The notes under the pieces: generated by a model
The model's input: only the letters and a program-made list of their open reading frames with translations
Told to the model about the DNA's origin: nothing
Database searches by the model: none
Source of the DNA: Spirochaetales bacterium
GTDB lineage: Bacteria; Spirochaetota; Spirochaetia; DSM-27196; Salinispiraceae
NCBI GenBank assembly: GCA_009991955.1
Contig: JAACWS010000016.1
Span: 1 to 64,000 of the forward strand
Length of the DNA: 64,000 nucleotides
Direction: 5' to 3'
Position numbers and translations under genes: made by a program
In this document: in pieces, positions 45,971 to 53,713 of the stretch
How the letters are laid out: every line of letters begins with the position of its first letter
Numbering within the stretch: the stretch's first letter is position 1

Positions 45971-46405
45971 TTAACCAACGACTCCGAGTAAAAATACCAT
46001 GACGAACAAGGCAACGGTTTCGATCAGTCCCAAAACCAAGATAAAGTTACCAAAACCCTTACCCGATTCTGCAAGAGCGTCGGAGGCTACGGCACCAGCC
46101 TTGCCTTGAAACCAGGCCGAAGCACCCATAGCAAGCCCTCCCATGATTCCTGCACCAAGGAGCAACCAATCGTTCCCACCTGCTTCGGCTGAAGCCGCAA
46201 TGGCGTTCATCAAAATGAGGCCGTAGATAGTTTGAGTCAGAGGAGCTCCAACAAATGCTACAAGCATGAACGGAGCTGGCTTATTCTGAAGAAACTTCTT
46301 CTTCCAAGCTCCAATAGCGGCCATCCCAGCCGTGCCGGCTCCAATCGCAGAACCCACAGCAGCCAAAGCCATCGCTGCACCTACACCAATTAATCCAAAA
46401 CCCAT
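45971..46405 (-). CDS. atpK: V/A-type ATPase rotor subunit K, likely sodium type
   Basis: The 144-residue proteolipid forms the membrane ring that carries ions. It has four predicted membrane helices as a tandem duplication, with one carboxylate only, Glu129, in LIETVALF. The residues Thr57-Gln58 (PLTQTIYG), Gln100 (AWFQGKAG) and Glu129 match the sodium-binding set Thr64, Gln65, Gln110 and Glu139 described for Enterococcus hirae NtpK, with 29 residues between the second Gln and Glu as there. This is a residue match, not proof. It is the last gene of the operon, 34 bases from subunit I, and the terminator follows. Confidence 0.9.
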   Translation of the reverse strand: MGFGLIGVGAAMALAAVGSAIGAGTAGMAAIGAWKKKFLQNKPAPFMLVAFVGAPLTQTIYGLILMNAIAASAEAGGNDWLLLGAGIMGGLAMGASAWFQGKAGAVASDALAESGKGFGNFILVLGLIETVALFVMVFLLGVVG

Positions 46406-46438
46406 AGTAATCTCCTTATCTTGTACTTTCGAAATACC

Positions 46439-48274
46439 TTATTGTGTAACTACTTTTTTCTGGAAAGGCTCATAGGAAAAACCTGACCATTCGTTGCCAA
46501 CATGGCTAGAAAACTCGAGCATATTCAAGCGAACGCCGTGCACGACGACCGAAAGGCCAGCCATCGCCAGATTCAGAGTGTGTCCAAAAACCACAACCAA
46601 CACCCCGGCGATAATTCCGCCGATGCCCGATCCAAACATGTCCTCGGCCATCCCATTAAAACTTTTTGCAATTTCTATACCTGATAGTCCAACAGCGAAG
46701 AGCCGTATATAGGAAATAATATCCGAGAACGAACTAACACCACTAAGTGCGGTTGGAATAAGTCCCCCTAAGCTTCTTCCGATCCCTTTAAAGAATCCAT
46801 CCCCTTCTTGGTTCTCGAATAAGAACACGATTCCCATTCCGCCGATAATCATTGACAAGGCGTAATCAGGAATTGGATAACGAATCGGATCGATAACGAC
46901 GTTCAGTACCAGATAATAGAGTCCGAGAACCGTTACTAGCCAGCCGATTTGGGCAAGGGCCTTAAAGACCAACCGGTGCTTAAGCTTTTCAATAATTTGT
47001 AGGGTGTGCGCCAAACCGATGTGGCTCGTCCCTATTACGAAACACATAAACTGCACCACTGTTGCACTTTGGGGTGTAAAGCTATCTAATCCGGGAATTA
47101 TAAGGCTTCTAAAGCCTGGAAGTTTTCCAATCGCTTCGTAACCAAACCAGTTTCCGGTAATAGCTCCCCAAACAACTGTACTGGCGCTCAGAACTCCCAA
47201 AAGGAGTATTCCGTCGTGGACGCTTCCTTTTGCTCTTTTTTGTTTGACCCCCAAAAAGATACTCAAACTTAGTAAAATAACTCCGTAAGCCGCATCACCA
47301 ATAATCATCGCAAAAAAGATTGTAAAGAATAACAGAAACCACAGACTTATATCTTTCTCCCGATATCCCGGAACGGTAGCAAGAAGATTGAAGACCGGTT
47401 GGATGATGCGAATGGCTCTAGGGTTCTTCGTGAGGGTCGGCACCTGGTCTTCGTCATCAGGGTCTTTCGAGAGCAGTCCCCAACCTTGTTTCTTCGCCAG
47501 GCCTTTTAATTTTCCTTCCTCTGCGGCGGGAATATATCCAGAAATAACCGCTGCTACTTCATAATCGGCCATACTATCTTGTACAAGTTGGTGTTTCACC
47601 GCCTCTTGAAGAGTCTCTAAATAAGCATCCAATACTACCCGTTCTTCTTTGAGCTCCTCTATATGTTGGTGAATATGTTCAATTTGCCCTTGGATTTCCT
47701 GAATTTTCTTTTCCATCGCTTCTAGGCTTAGGGCAGGCAGTACAAATGCTTCTATACCCAACTCGTCTAGTTCATTCGTCTTGTGACAAATAGCCAAACC
47801 ACGAATCTCATTTTTCTGGGTAAATAGACGGATGAATTTTAGGGTCTTAGACGCCGCATCGTACTGGGCTTTTGTGAGCTGAACGAGAAAGGCATAGATT
47901 TGATGGTCATGAAGATAGGAAAGGGTATCAGGGTCAAAATTACCCCACGACGAAACCCGGGAAACTTCTTGCACGAGTAAATCTTGTTCTTCTCTAAGTT
48001 TTTGAAGTTCGTCAGCCGTTTTGAGAACTTTTTCTAATACAAAGCTCATTTCCGCTTGATCTACCGCTGGTGGGGTGAGCATTCCGTCTACCCTTGGCAA
48101 CAACGAGATAGCTATTTCTGTTCGAGAAATTTCGTTCTTAATTTTATCGAGAGAAGAGTTCGTTGAAACTGTTAGCTCCGGATGTAGAAGTCCAAGTTCC
48201 GCCAGGGCCCTCGTAGCAGTTTCGGTCTTGTGGGGTTGCACAAAGATTGTGCTTTTTTTCATCGGTACGATCAT
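46439..48274 (-). CDS. atpI: V/A-type ATPase subunit I (stator/a-like)
   Basis: The membrane subunit that forms the ion half-channels. The N-terminal 330 residues are soluble coiled coil (IEHIHQHIEELKEERVVL) and the C-terminal half has at least seven membrane segments, including GDAAYGVILLSLSIFLG and YIRLFAVGLSGIEIAKS, a region that matches the conserved part facing the rotor. Length 611 is normal. ATG 48274 overlaps the stop of subunit D (ATGA) and is better supported than the ATG at 48262. Confidence 0.92.
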   Translation of the reverse strand: MIVPMKKSTIFVQPHKTETATRALAELGLLHPELTVSTNSSLDKIKNEISRTEIAISLLPRVDGMLTPPAVDQAEMSFVLEKVLKTADELQKLREEQDLLVQEVSRVSSWGNFDPDTLSYLHDHQIYAFLVQLTKAQYDAASKTLKFIRLFTQKNEIRGLAICHKTNELDELGIEAFVLPALSLEAMEKKIQEIQGQIEHIHQHIEELKEERVVLDAYLETLQEAVKHQLVQDSMADYEVAAVISGYIPAAEEGKLKGLAKKQGWGLLSKDPDDEDQVPTLTKNPRAIRIIQPVFNLLATVPGYREKDISLWFLLFFTIFFAMIIGDAAYGVILLSLSIFLGVKQKRAKGSVHDGILLLGVLSASTVVWGAITGNWFGYEAIGKLPGFRSLIIPGLDSFTPQSATVVQFMCFVIGTSHIGLAHTLQIIEKLKHRLVFKALAQIGWLVTVLGLYYLVLNVVIDPIRYPIPDYALSMIIGGMGIVFLFENQEGDGFFKGIGRSLGGLIPTALSGVSSFSDIISYIRLFAVGLSGIEIAKSFNGMAEDMFGSGIGGIIAGVLVVVFGHTLNLAMAGLSVVVHGVRLNMLEFSSHVGNEWSGFSYEPFQKKVVTQ

Positions 48275-48876
48275 GCAGCACCCCCAGCGGCGTCGATTTT
48301 GCCCTTTGAAATCTTTCCGCGTACTACTGCGGCGGTCTGTTGGTCACCGAGGTATATCTGAATTCGTCGGATATTTTCTTTCGTTTCGGGAATTTTTACC
48401 TTCTCAAAAAGATTAACTCGTTGGCTAGTAGTCCGTAGTTCCTGAGATATGAGATCGTACTGTTTATCCAAAATAAACAGCTCCGCATCAAATCGAAGAA
48501 CACCTTTCAATCCATCAACCCCTCGGTCAACCCATAGGGGATAGACGAAAAGATCGTAGTCTGCATCCTTGTATGAAAGATCTTTAAAGATCGGAATATC
48601 GATACCTGCGATGTTTCCTGTTTCGGTCAAAATAATTTCGATTTCGATGAGGCTTTCTACATCGACTTCTTCACCAAAGACTTGAATCCAGGCTTTGATG
48701 TTTTCGTAGAGTTCATCCCTTTGATCTTGAAGGACTTTTCTCTGAACTTCGATTTGCCGCAAGACCATCTGTAGCTGTTGTTTTTTCAACAAGAGGGTAG
48801 GAAGGTATCGTTTATAACGCTTTAGTGCGTCCTTTTGTTTTTTTATTTCGTTTTTTGTCAGTTTTACCTGTGCCAT
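48271..48876 (-). CDS. atpD: V/A-type ATPase subunit D (central shaft)
   Basis: The rotating central stalk subunit, related in role to gamma. It begins KLTKNEIKKQKDALKRYKRYLPTLLLKKQQLQM (broken after RYLPTLLLK), a long helix with the family's opening pattern, and ends in a second helix. Length 201 is normal. The stop overlaps the start of subunit I. It is encoded four bases after subunit B. Confidence 0.9.
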   Translation of the reverse strand: MAQVKLTKNEIKKQKDALKRYKRYLPTLLLKKQQLQMVLRQIEVQRKVLQDQRDELYENIKAWIQVFGEEVDVESLIEIEIILTETGNIAGIDIPIFKDLSYKDADYDLFVYPLWVDRGVDGLKGVLRFDAELFILDKQYDLISQELRTTSQRVNLFEKVKIPETKENIRRIQIYLGDQQTAAVVRGKISKGKIDAAGGAA

Positions 48877-48880
48877 AATC

Positions 48881-50188
48881 CTAAACTTCCGCTTTTACTT
48901 TCGGCCAAAATTCCTGGGTGAGGTCCGAACGTAATCCAGTCTCCTGGGGTTCGAAACATTCTGCGAGAATTTCCCAGCCCAAATCCAAAGCCTGTTCGAG
49001 AGGAATGTTCACCGACAAATCCATCATTTTTGTTTCAAAAAGACTACCGTATTTAAGTAGTTTATCGTCCCACTCGGTCATTCGGAATCCCATAGATTTT
49101 TTTTCCATAGATTCCTTGAACGCTGCATAGAGAGTTATCATTGCGTCCATGATCGATCGATGATCTTTTCGGGTATCCTTGTTAACCATTTGCTTTAGAC
49201 GAGATAAAGAACCAAAAGGTTCAATCCGTCCGTTCCTCAGGTAGTATTGCCCCTCGGTAATGTACCCCGTGTTGTCTGGAATCGGGTGGGTTACGTCATC
49301 CCCAGGCATAGTCGTAACCCCAAGAATGGTTATAGAACCGGTGCCTTCAAAGTCGACGGCCTTTTCGTAACGGCTGGCCAACTGGCTATAAAGGTCTCCA
49401 GGATAGCCCCGGTTTGATGGCACCTGTTCCATTGTGATAGCAATTTCTTTCATTGCATCGGCAAAGTTCGTCATATCGGTAAGCAAGACGAGAACTCGCT
49501 TTCCTTGGAGGGCAAACTTTTCGGCCACCGCAAGTGAAATATCGGGAACTAGGAGAGCTTCAACAATTGGGTCGCTGGCAGTATGAACAAAGAAAATAGT
49601 TCTCGACAAAGCCCCTCCCTCTTCGAGGGTTTCCTTGAAGAAAAGGTAGTCATCATACTTAAGTCCGATCCCTCCAAGAATAATGAGGTCAACTTCTGCC
49701 TGCATAGCGATTCGGGCCAATAATTGGTTATAGGGTTCTCCGCTGACCGAGAAGATTGGTAGTTTCTGACTTTCTACCAGGGTGTTGAAGACGTCGATCA
49801 TGGGAATACCCGTACGAATCATATTTCTTGGAATAATTCGCATAGCAGGATTAACCGACGGACCACCAATTTCTACTAAGTTTTCTTCCAAGGTAGGACC
49901 GTTGTCTCTAGGTCGGCCGGATCCATCGAAGATTCTTCCTAAGAGGTTTTCAGTAAAGGAAATTTGCATCGAGTGACCGAGAAAACGCACCTCATCACCG
50001 GTAGAAATACCACGAGCACCGGTAAAAACTTGGAGGCTGACCTTTTCACCATTCAGCCGGATAACCTGGGCGAGGGACTCCCCGTGCCTTGCCGTAACTA
50101 AAGCCAGGTCATCGTACTTAACCCCTGTCGCAGAAACGGTAATGACGTTCCCAGCAATTGACTCTATTCTGTTATAAACCTTTTGCAT
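48881..50188 (-). CDS. atpB: V/A-type ATPase subunit B (non-catalytic)
   Basis: It pairs with subunit A in the hexamer head. [41 protein letters not shown] (broken after VFNTLV) and the arginine finger region [14 protein letters not shown] are typical, and there is no functional P-loop in the usual place ([10 protein letters not shown]), as expected for a B subunit. Length 435 is normal. It follows subunit A by 18 bases. Confidence 0.96.
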   Translation of the reverse strand: MQKVYNRIESIAGNVITVSATGVKYDDLALVTARHGESLAQVIRLNGEKVSLQVFTGARGISTGDEVRFLGHSMQISFTENLLGRIFDGSGRPRDNGPTLEENLVEIGGPSVNPAMRIIPRNMIRTGIPMIDVFNTLVESQKLPIFSVSGEPYNQLLARIAMQAEVDLIILGGIGLKYDDYLFFKETLEEGGALSRTIFFVHTASDPIVEALLVPDISLAVAEKFALQGKRVLVLLTDMTNFADAMKEIAITMEQVPSNRGYPGDLYSQLASRYEKAVDFEGTGSITILGVTTMPGDDVTHPIPDNTGYITEGQYYLRNGRIEPFGSLSRLKQMVNKDTRKDHRSIMDAMITLYAAFKESMEKKSMGFRMTEWDDKLLKYGSLFETKMMDLSVNIPLEQALDLGWEILAECFEPQETGLRSDLTQEFWPKVKAEV

Positions 50189-50206
50189 TGTTTTTCGCCC
50201 CTTTCT

Positions 50207-51976
50207 CTATCGTGCCGAAGCCAAGAGACTTTGTGCGACAGAATCAAATCCGTCCTTCTTCTCTTGAATCATGTCACGGATCACTTTTTCTAATTCTTTG
50301 AATTTTGGACTCTGCCACTCGGCACCATTGAAGTCGAGGAAGTTCTGTCGGAGATTACTAAAGAAGTCCCGGGCTTCCTTTTGGGAACTAAGGTTCAGTT
50401 GGGCCCCAAGAATGTCGAAGATGATTCCAAAAATGTAGGTCTGCCTTTCGACGTCGACACTCGCATCTACGGGATCGAAACTATCCTGCTGCAGGTACAC
50501 TCGATCGAGGAATTCAGACTTTTGGTACACCACATAGTCCTCGAGGCTTGTGCCTTCTTCTCCAACAACCTTCATCATTTGGTTGATTTCGTTTCCTCGA
50601 AACAAAATATTCCGTGCGTAATCGGTCTGTTTGGTATCGATACAGCCTTGGTACTTACTCCAGCTGTCGAGAGGGTGAATAGATGGGTATTTTCTGGCGT
50701 CTGCTCGGTCTCTGGATAAACCATGGAAGGCTCCAACTACTTTAAGAGTAGCCTGGGTAACTGGCTCTTCGAAGTTACCTCCCGCGGGACTAACGGTTCC
50801 ACCGATAGTAACCGACCCGTTATTTCCATCTTTCAGTCGTACTAATCCAGCTCGCTCGTAAAAGGATGCAATTACCGACTCTAGATAGGCAGGGAACGCC
50901 TCTTCTCCAGGAATCTCCTCCAGTCTTCCAGACATCTCGCGCATGGCCTGGGCCCATCGGCTGGTAGAATCGGCAAGCAACAGAACATTGAGTCCCATTT
51001 GACGATAATACTCTGCAATAGTTACCGCGGTGTATACCGAAGCTTCCCGCGCCGCTACGGGCATTGAACTGGTATTACAGATAATTACCGTTCGTTCCAT
51101 GAGAGTTCTGCCGGTCTTGGGGTCAAGAAGCTCGGGGAATTCCTTGAGGGTTTCTACAACTTCACCAGCTCGCTCACCGCAGGCAGCAATAATTACGATA
51201 TCGACCTCTGCATTCCGGCTGGTAACCTGCTGGAGAACAGTCTTACCAGCACCAAAGGGCCCGGGTATACAGTAGGTGCCCCCAAGCGCCACGGGTAAGA
51301 AAGTGTCAATGATACGAACCTTGGTTACCATCTGGTCTACAGGCTTGAGCCGCTCGGCGTAGGCAGTTATTGCCCGTTTAACTGGCCATTCAAACATCAT
51401 GGTCAGAGCTGCACTTTTCCCCTTCGAATCTTTCACAACAGCAACTTCGCTATCGACGGTGTAGACCCCTGGACTTACGATTTTTTCTACGGTCACCGAA
51501 CCTTGTACATCGAAGGGAACCATTATTCGATGGGTGAAAATTCCTTCAGGAACAGTACCCAAAGAATCTCCAGCGCTTAAGACGTCGCCGACCTTGGCTG
51601 TGGGAGCGAAGTCCCAGGTTTTCTTTCTGTCCAAAGCGTTCAGGTAGATACCACGCTGCAGGAAGAAGCCACATTGTTGTGCCAGCTCTGGCAAGGGGTT
51701 TTGTAGTCCGTCATAGACCTGACTCAAGAGTCCGGGGCCTAATTCTACCGCCAACAATTGATCGGTAAATTCTACTGGGTCGCCGATTCCAATCCCTCGG
51801 GTCATCTCAAAAACCTGCATTTCAACCCGGCTGCCCCGGATTCGAATAATCTCCGATTTCAATTTCTGATCGTTTACTAAGATGTACCCTACTTCATTCA
51901 AGGATACATCTCCCTCTACCTCGACGCTCACCATATTGCCGTTTACGCCTATCACTTTACCTGTGGTCTTTGCCAT
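50207..51976 (-). CDS. atpA: V/A-type ATPase catalytic subunit A
   Basis: It hydrolyses ATP to drive rotation, or makes ATP in reverse. The P-loop GPFGAGKTVLQQ is present near residue 235, with the long non-homologous region in front (NGNMVSVEVEGDVSLN, and DVLSAGDSLG), IIAACGERAGEVVETLKEFP and the sequence STSRWAQAMREMSGRLEEIPGEEAFP (broken after REMS) typical of A subunits. Length 589 is normal. It follows the DUF2764-like gene by 11 bases. Confidence 0.97.
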   Translation of the reverse strand: MAKTTGKVIGVNGNMVSVEVEGDVSLNEVGYILVNDQKLKSEIIRIRGSRVEMQVFEMTRGIGIGDPVEFTDQLLAVELGPGLLSQVYDGLQNPLPELAQQCGFFLQRGIYLNALDRKKTWDFAPTAKVGDVLSAGDSLGTVPEGIFTHRIMVPFDVQGSVTVEKIVSPGVYTVDSEVAVVKDSKGKSAALTMMFEWPVKRAITAYAERLKPVDQMVTKVRIIDTFLPVALGGTYCIPGPFGAGKTVLQQVTSRNAEVDIVIIAACGERAGEVVETLKEFPELLDPKTGRTLMERTVIICNTSSMPVAAREASVYTAVTIAEYYRQMGLNVLLLADSTSRWAQAMREMSGRLEEIPGEEAFPAYLESVIASFYERAGLVRLKDGNNGSVTIGGTVSPAGGNFEEPVTQATLKVVGAFHGLSRDRADARKYPSIHPLDSWSKYQGCIDTKQTDYARNILFRGNEINQMMKVVGEEGTSLEDYVVYQKSEFLDRVYLQQDSFDPVDASVDVERQTYIFGIIFDILGAQLNLSSQKEARDFFSNLRQNFLDFNGAEWQSPKFKELEKVIRDMIQEKKDGFDSVAQSLLASAR

Positions 51977-51987
51977 GCCTTACTCCG

Positions 51988-52578
51988 TTAATTCTGGGGC
52001 TGGTCTGCTGCCGAAATTTTTGCCGACAGCGACTGATATTGTTTTTGGAATTGTTTTTCGCCCAACTCAAGGTTGAAATACGAGTTTCGGGCGAGGATTT
52101 GTAGCTTTAGATAGTATACCTGAAGGGCCTGGGCATCAAAAATATGCCCTACCAGGAGTTCATCAAGGAACGACCATCGAAGCTGATTGAGAATTTTCTC
52201 TCCCAGGTAGGGTGAAGGTTCGCCCACTGCCGACCGTACGAGCTCAGCGACAACTCCAAACCCTTGAAAAGCCACACCCGACTCGTCTGTTCGAAGAAAG
52301 GTGGTCGTGTCTCGTTTCAGACGAGTACCTCGTAATTTAGCCATTTCGTTGCGAAGCTCACTTTCGAATGTGCGCCACCGAACTAAAACGTCGTTTGAAA
52401 CATTCTCCTCATCAGCCCCATTAGTATCGGGCGAAAGGGTTGACAGGTGGACAAGACGTAAATCTTTTTGGGACAACCAATCGGCACAAATTTCGAGAAA
52501 TTTCTCGGGCGAAGGAAAAATGTCCTGCTCTAACGATAAGGCCGGTAAAGTCGACAGAGCGTAATAGTACTGGCTCAA
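51988..52578 (-). CDS. DUF2764-like protein of the V-type ATPase operon
   Basis: A 196-residue soluble protein. It opens QYYYALSTLPALSLEQDIFP and has helical sequence throughout, as seen for the DUF2764 gene conserved at this place in spirochaete and chlamydial V-type ATPase operons. The operon has no recognisable C, F, G or H subunit genes, so this protein may fill one of those positions, most likely a stalk connector such as subunit C. That role is an inference from position and helix content. Confidence 0.75.
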   Translation of the reverse strand: MSQYYYALSTLPALSLEQDIFPSPEKFLEICADWLSQKDLRLVHLSTLSPDTNGADEENVSNDVLVRWRTFESELRNEMAKLRGTRLKRDTTTFLRTDESGVAFQGFGVVAELVRSAVGEPSPYLGEKILNQLRWSFLDELLVGHIFDAQALQVYYLKLQILARNSYFNLELGEKQFQKQYQSLSAKISAADQPQN

Positions 52579-52598
52579 AGGTACCTTCCTTTCGAAAC

Positions 52599-53201
52599 TT
52601 ATTTTATGTCCGCAAGAATTTCAGCGAGCATTGGATTCACATAGACAGACAGGGCCTGAGCAACCGCCTCGACCGTGAAATCGTAGTAAGCCGCACCATT
52701 TTTTTCTTGAATAAGGAATCCTCCCGTAACTCTGGGAGAGGTCTTTACGATAAGACCAGAGGAAAGGGCCTGGCCTATTTTTCCCTTGAGGGCGGAAGCA
52801 ACCTGTTTTTCTTGGCCTTCAGACAAGAGAACCGCCCCGAGTTGGCTCGTTGAAGTCCAAGCGCTAACAACCGATGCAATAGCATCTTCTAACACCTTGT
52901 CTTTGTATGTTTCCTTTACGGTAGCAACTACTACTTGTTCAAAAATTGACTGTAGTTGCTTTTCGACGGAAAGCACTAAATCTCGACCCGCCTGGGCCAG
53001 AGCTGCTTTACCCGACGCTTGGAGCTGGGCCGCGGCTTGTTCTTGTTCTCTTATTTTCGCCTGAACTTTTCTTTCGCCTTCAGATAGGATTGCCTTGGCT
53101 TTTTCTTCCGCTGCAGAGATAATTTCTTTGGCTTTTTGTTCTGCTACCTCGACACCATCTTTTCTTATTGTCTCAAGTAATTCTTGGACTTGGATATCCA
53201 T
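52599..53201 (-). CDS. atpE: V/A-type ATPase subunit E (peripheral stalk)
   Basis: The peripheral stalk subunit. The first 90 residues are a charged alanine-rich helix (EEKAKAILSEGERKVQAKI), and the C-terminal half is a globular domain ending in PRVTGGFLIQEKNGAAYY, typical of subunit E. ATG 53201 is preferred over the longer frame to 53225 because GGAGGAAC lies directly upstream. No partner G subunit is seen. It is the first gene of the operon, behind the promoter at 53238-53266. Confidence 0.88.
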   Translation of the reverse strand: MDIQVQELLETIRKDGVEVAEQKAKEIISAAEEKAKAILSEGERKVQAKIREQEQAAAQLQASGKAALAQAGRDLVLSVEKQLQSIFEQVVVATVKETYKDKVLEDAIASVVSAWTSTSQLGAVLLSEGQEKQVASALKGKIGQALSSGLIVKTSPRVTGGFLIQEKNGAAYYDFTVEAVAQALSVYVNPMLAEILADIK

Positions 53202-53237
53202 AGTTCCTCCGCCTCTGTAGAGCATTTCGTATACGGA

Positions 53238-53266
53238 ACTATAATTGATCGGCCAAGAATTGACAA
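53238..53266 (-). promoter_or_regulatory. Promoter of the V-type ATPase operon
   Basis: On the minus strand TTGTCA (53266-53261), a 17-base spacer, and TATAGT (53243-53238). The start codon of subunit E lies 37 bases after the -10 box. Confidence 0.75.
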
Positions 53267-53290
53267 TCAGAACCCTTGCATTTTACTCCT

Positions 53291-53704
53291 CTATAGGGTT
53301 CCAAGCTGGAAATTTCCTAAAATTTTAAAGAGATTCCGATCTCGAGCACAGGTTAAATTCTTTTCTGGGAAAAATATCGGCAACTTTTCTTGGATCAGTT
53401 CTACAGTAAACAAAAGAAGATCCTCCCTTTCGTTCTCGGGAATATTCTCCAGGGTTGCAATATTCATATCTACAGTATAGCCCCTGCCGAGTTCACTACC
53501 GTACCCAGCTGTAAACTGAACCCCGACATTGAACAGTCCATCAGCCGCCTTATTTGACGTAGCACCTCTGGTAGGTCGATTCGGATGAATTGGATATCGA
53601 TTACCGTACTTTTCCTCGAGGACGTCATCTATTTCGTCGAACATTTCCTTCATACGCTTATCGAATGCCTGCATTTTGGGATGGAACATACCGGAAGCCT
53701 CCAA
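53291..53704 (-). CDS. Hypothetical protein downstream of mutS2
   Basis: A 137-residue soluble protein. The N-terminal 30 residues form a charged helix (FDKRMKEMFDEIDDVLEEKYG), then a glycine-rich segment (NVGVQFTAGYGSELGRGYTVD) and a C-terminal helical part. I see no known motif. It lies nine bases after mutS2 and 25 bases before the V-type ATPase promoter, so it ends the mutS2 transcript. The same order with mutS2 suggests a small conserved spirochaete gene, but this cannot be confirmed here. Confidence 0.6.
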   Translation of the reverse strand: MEASGMFHPKMQAFDKRMKEMFDEIDDVLEEKYGNRYPIHPNRPTRGATSNKAADGLFNVGVQFTAGYGSELGRGYTVDMNIATLENIPENEREDLLLFTVELIQEKLPIFFPEKNLTCARDRNLFKILGNFQLGTL

Positions 53705-53713
53705 GAACTCGTG

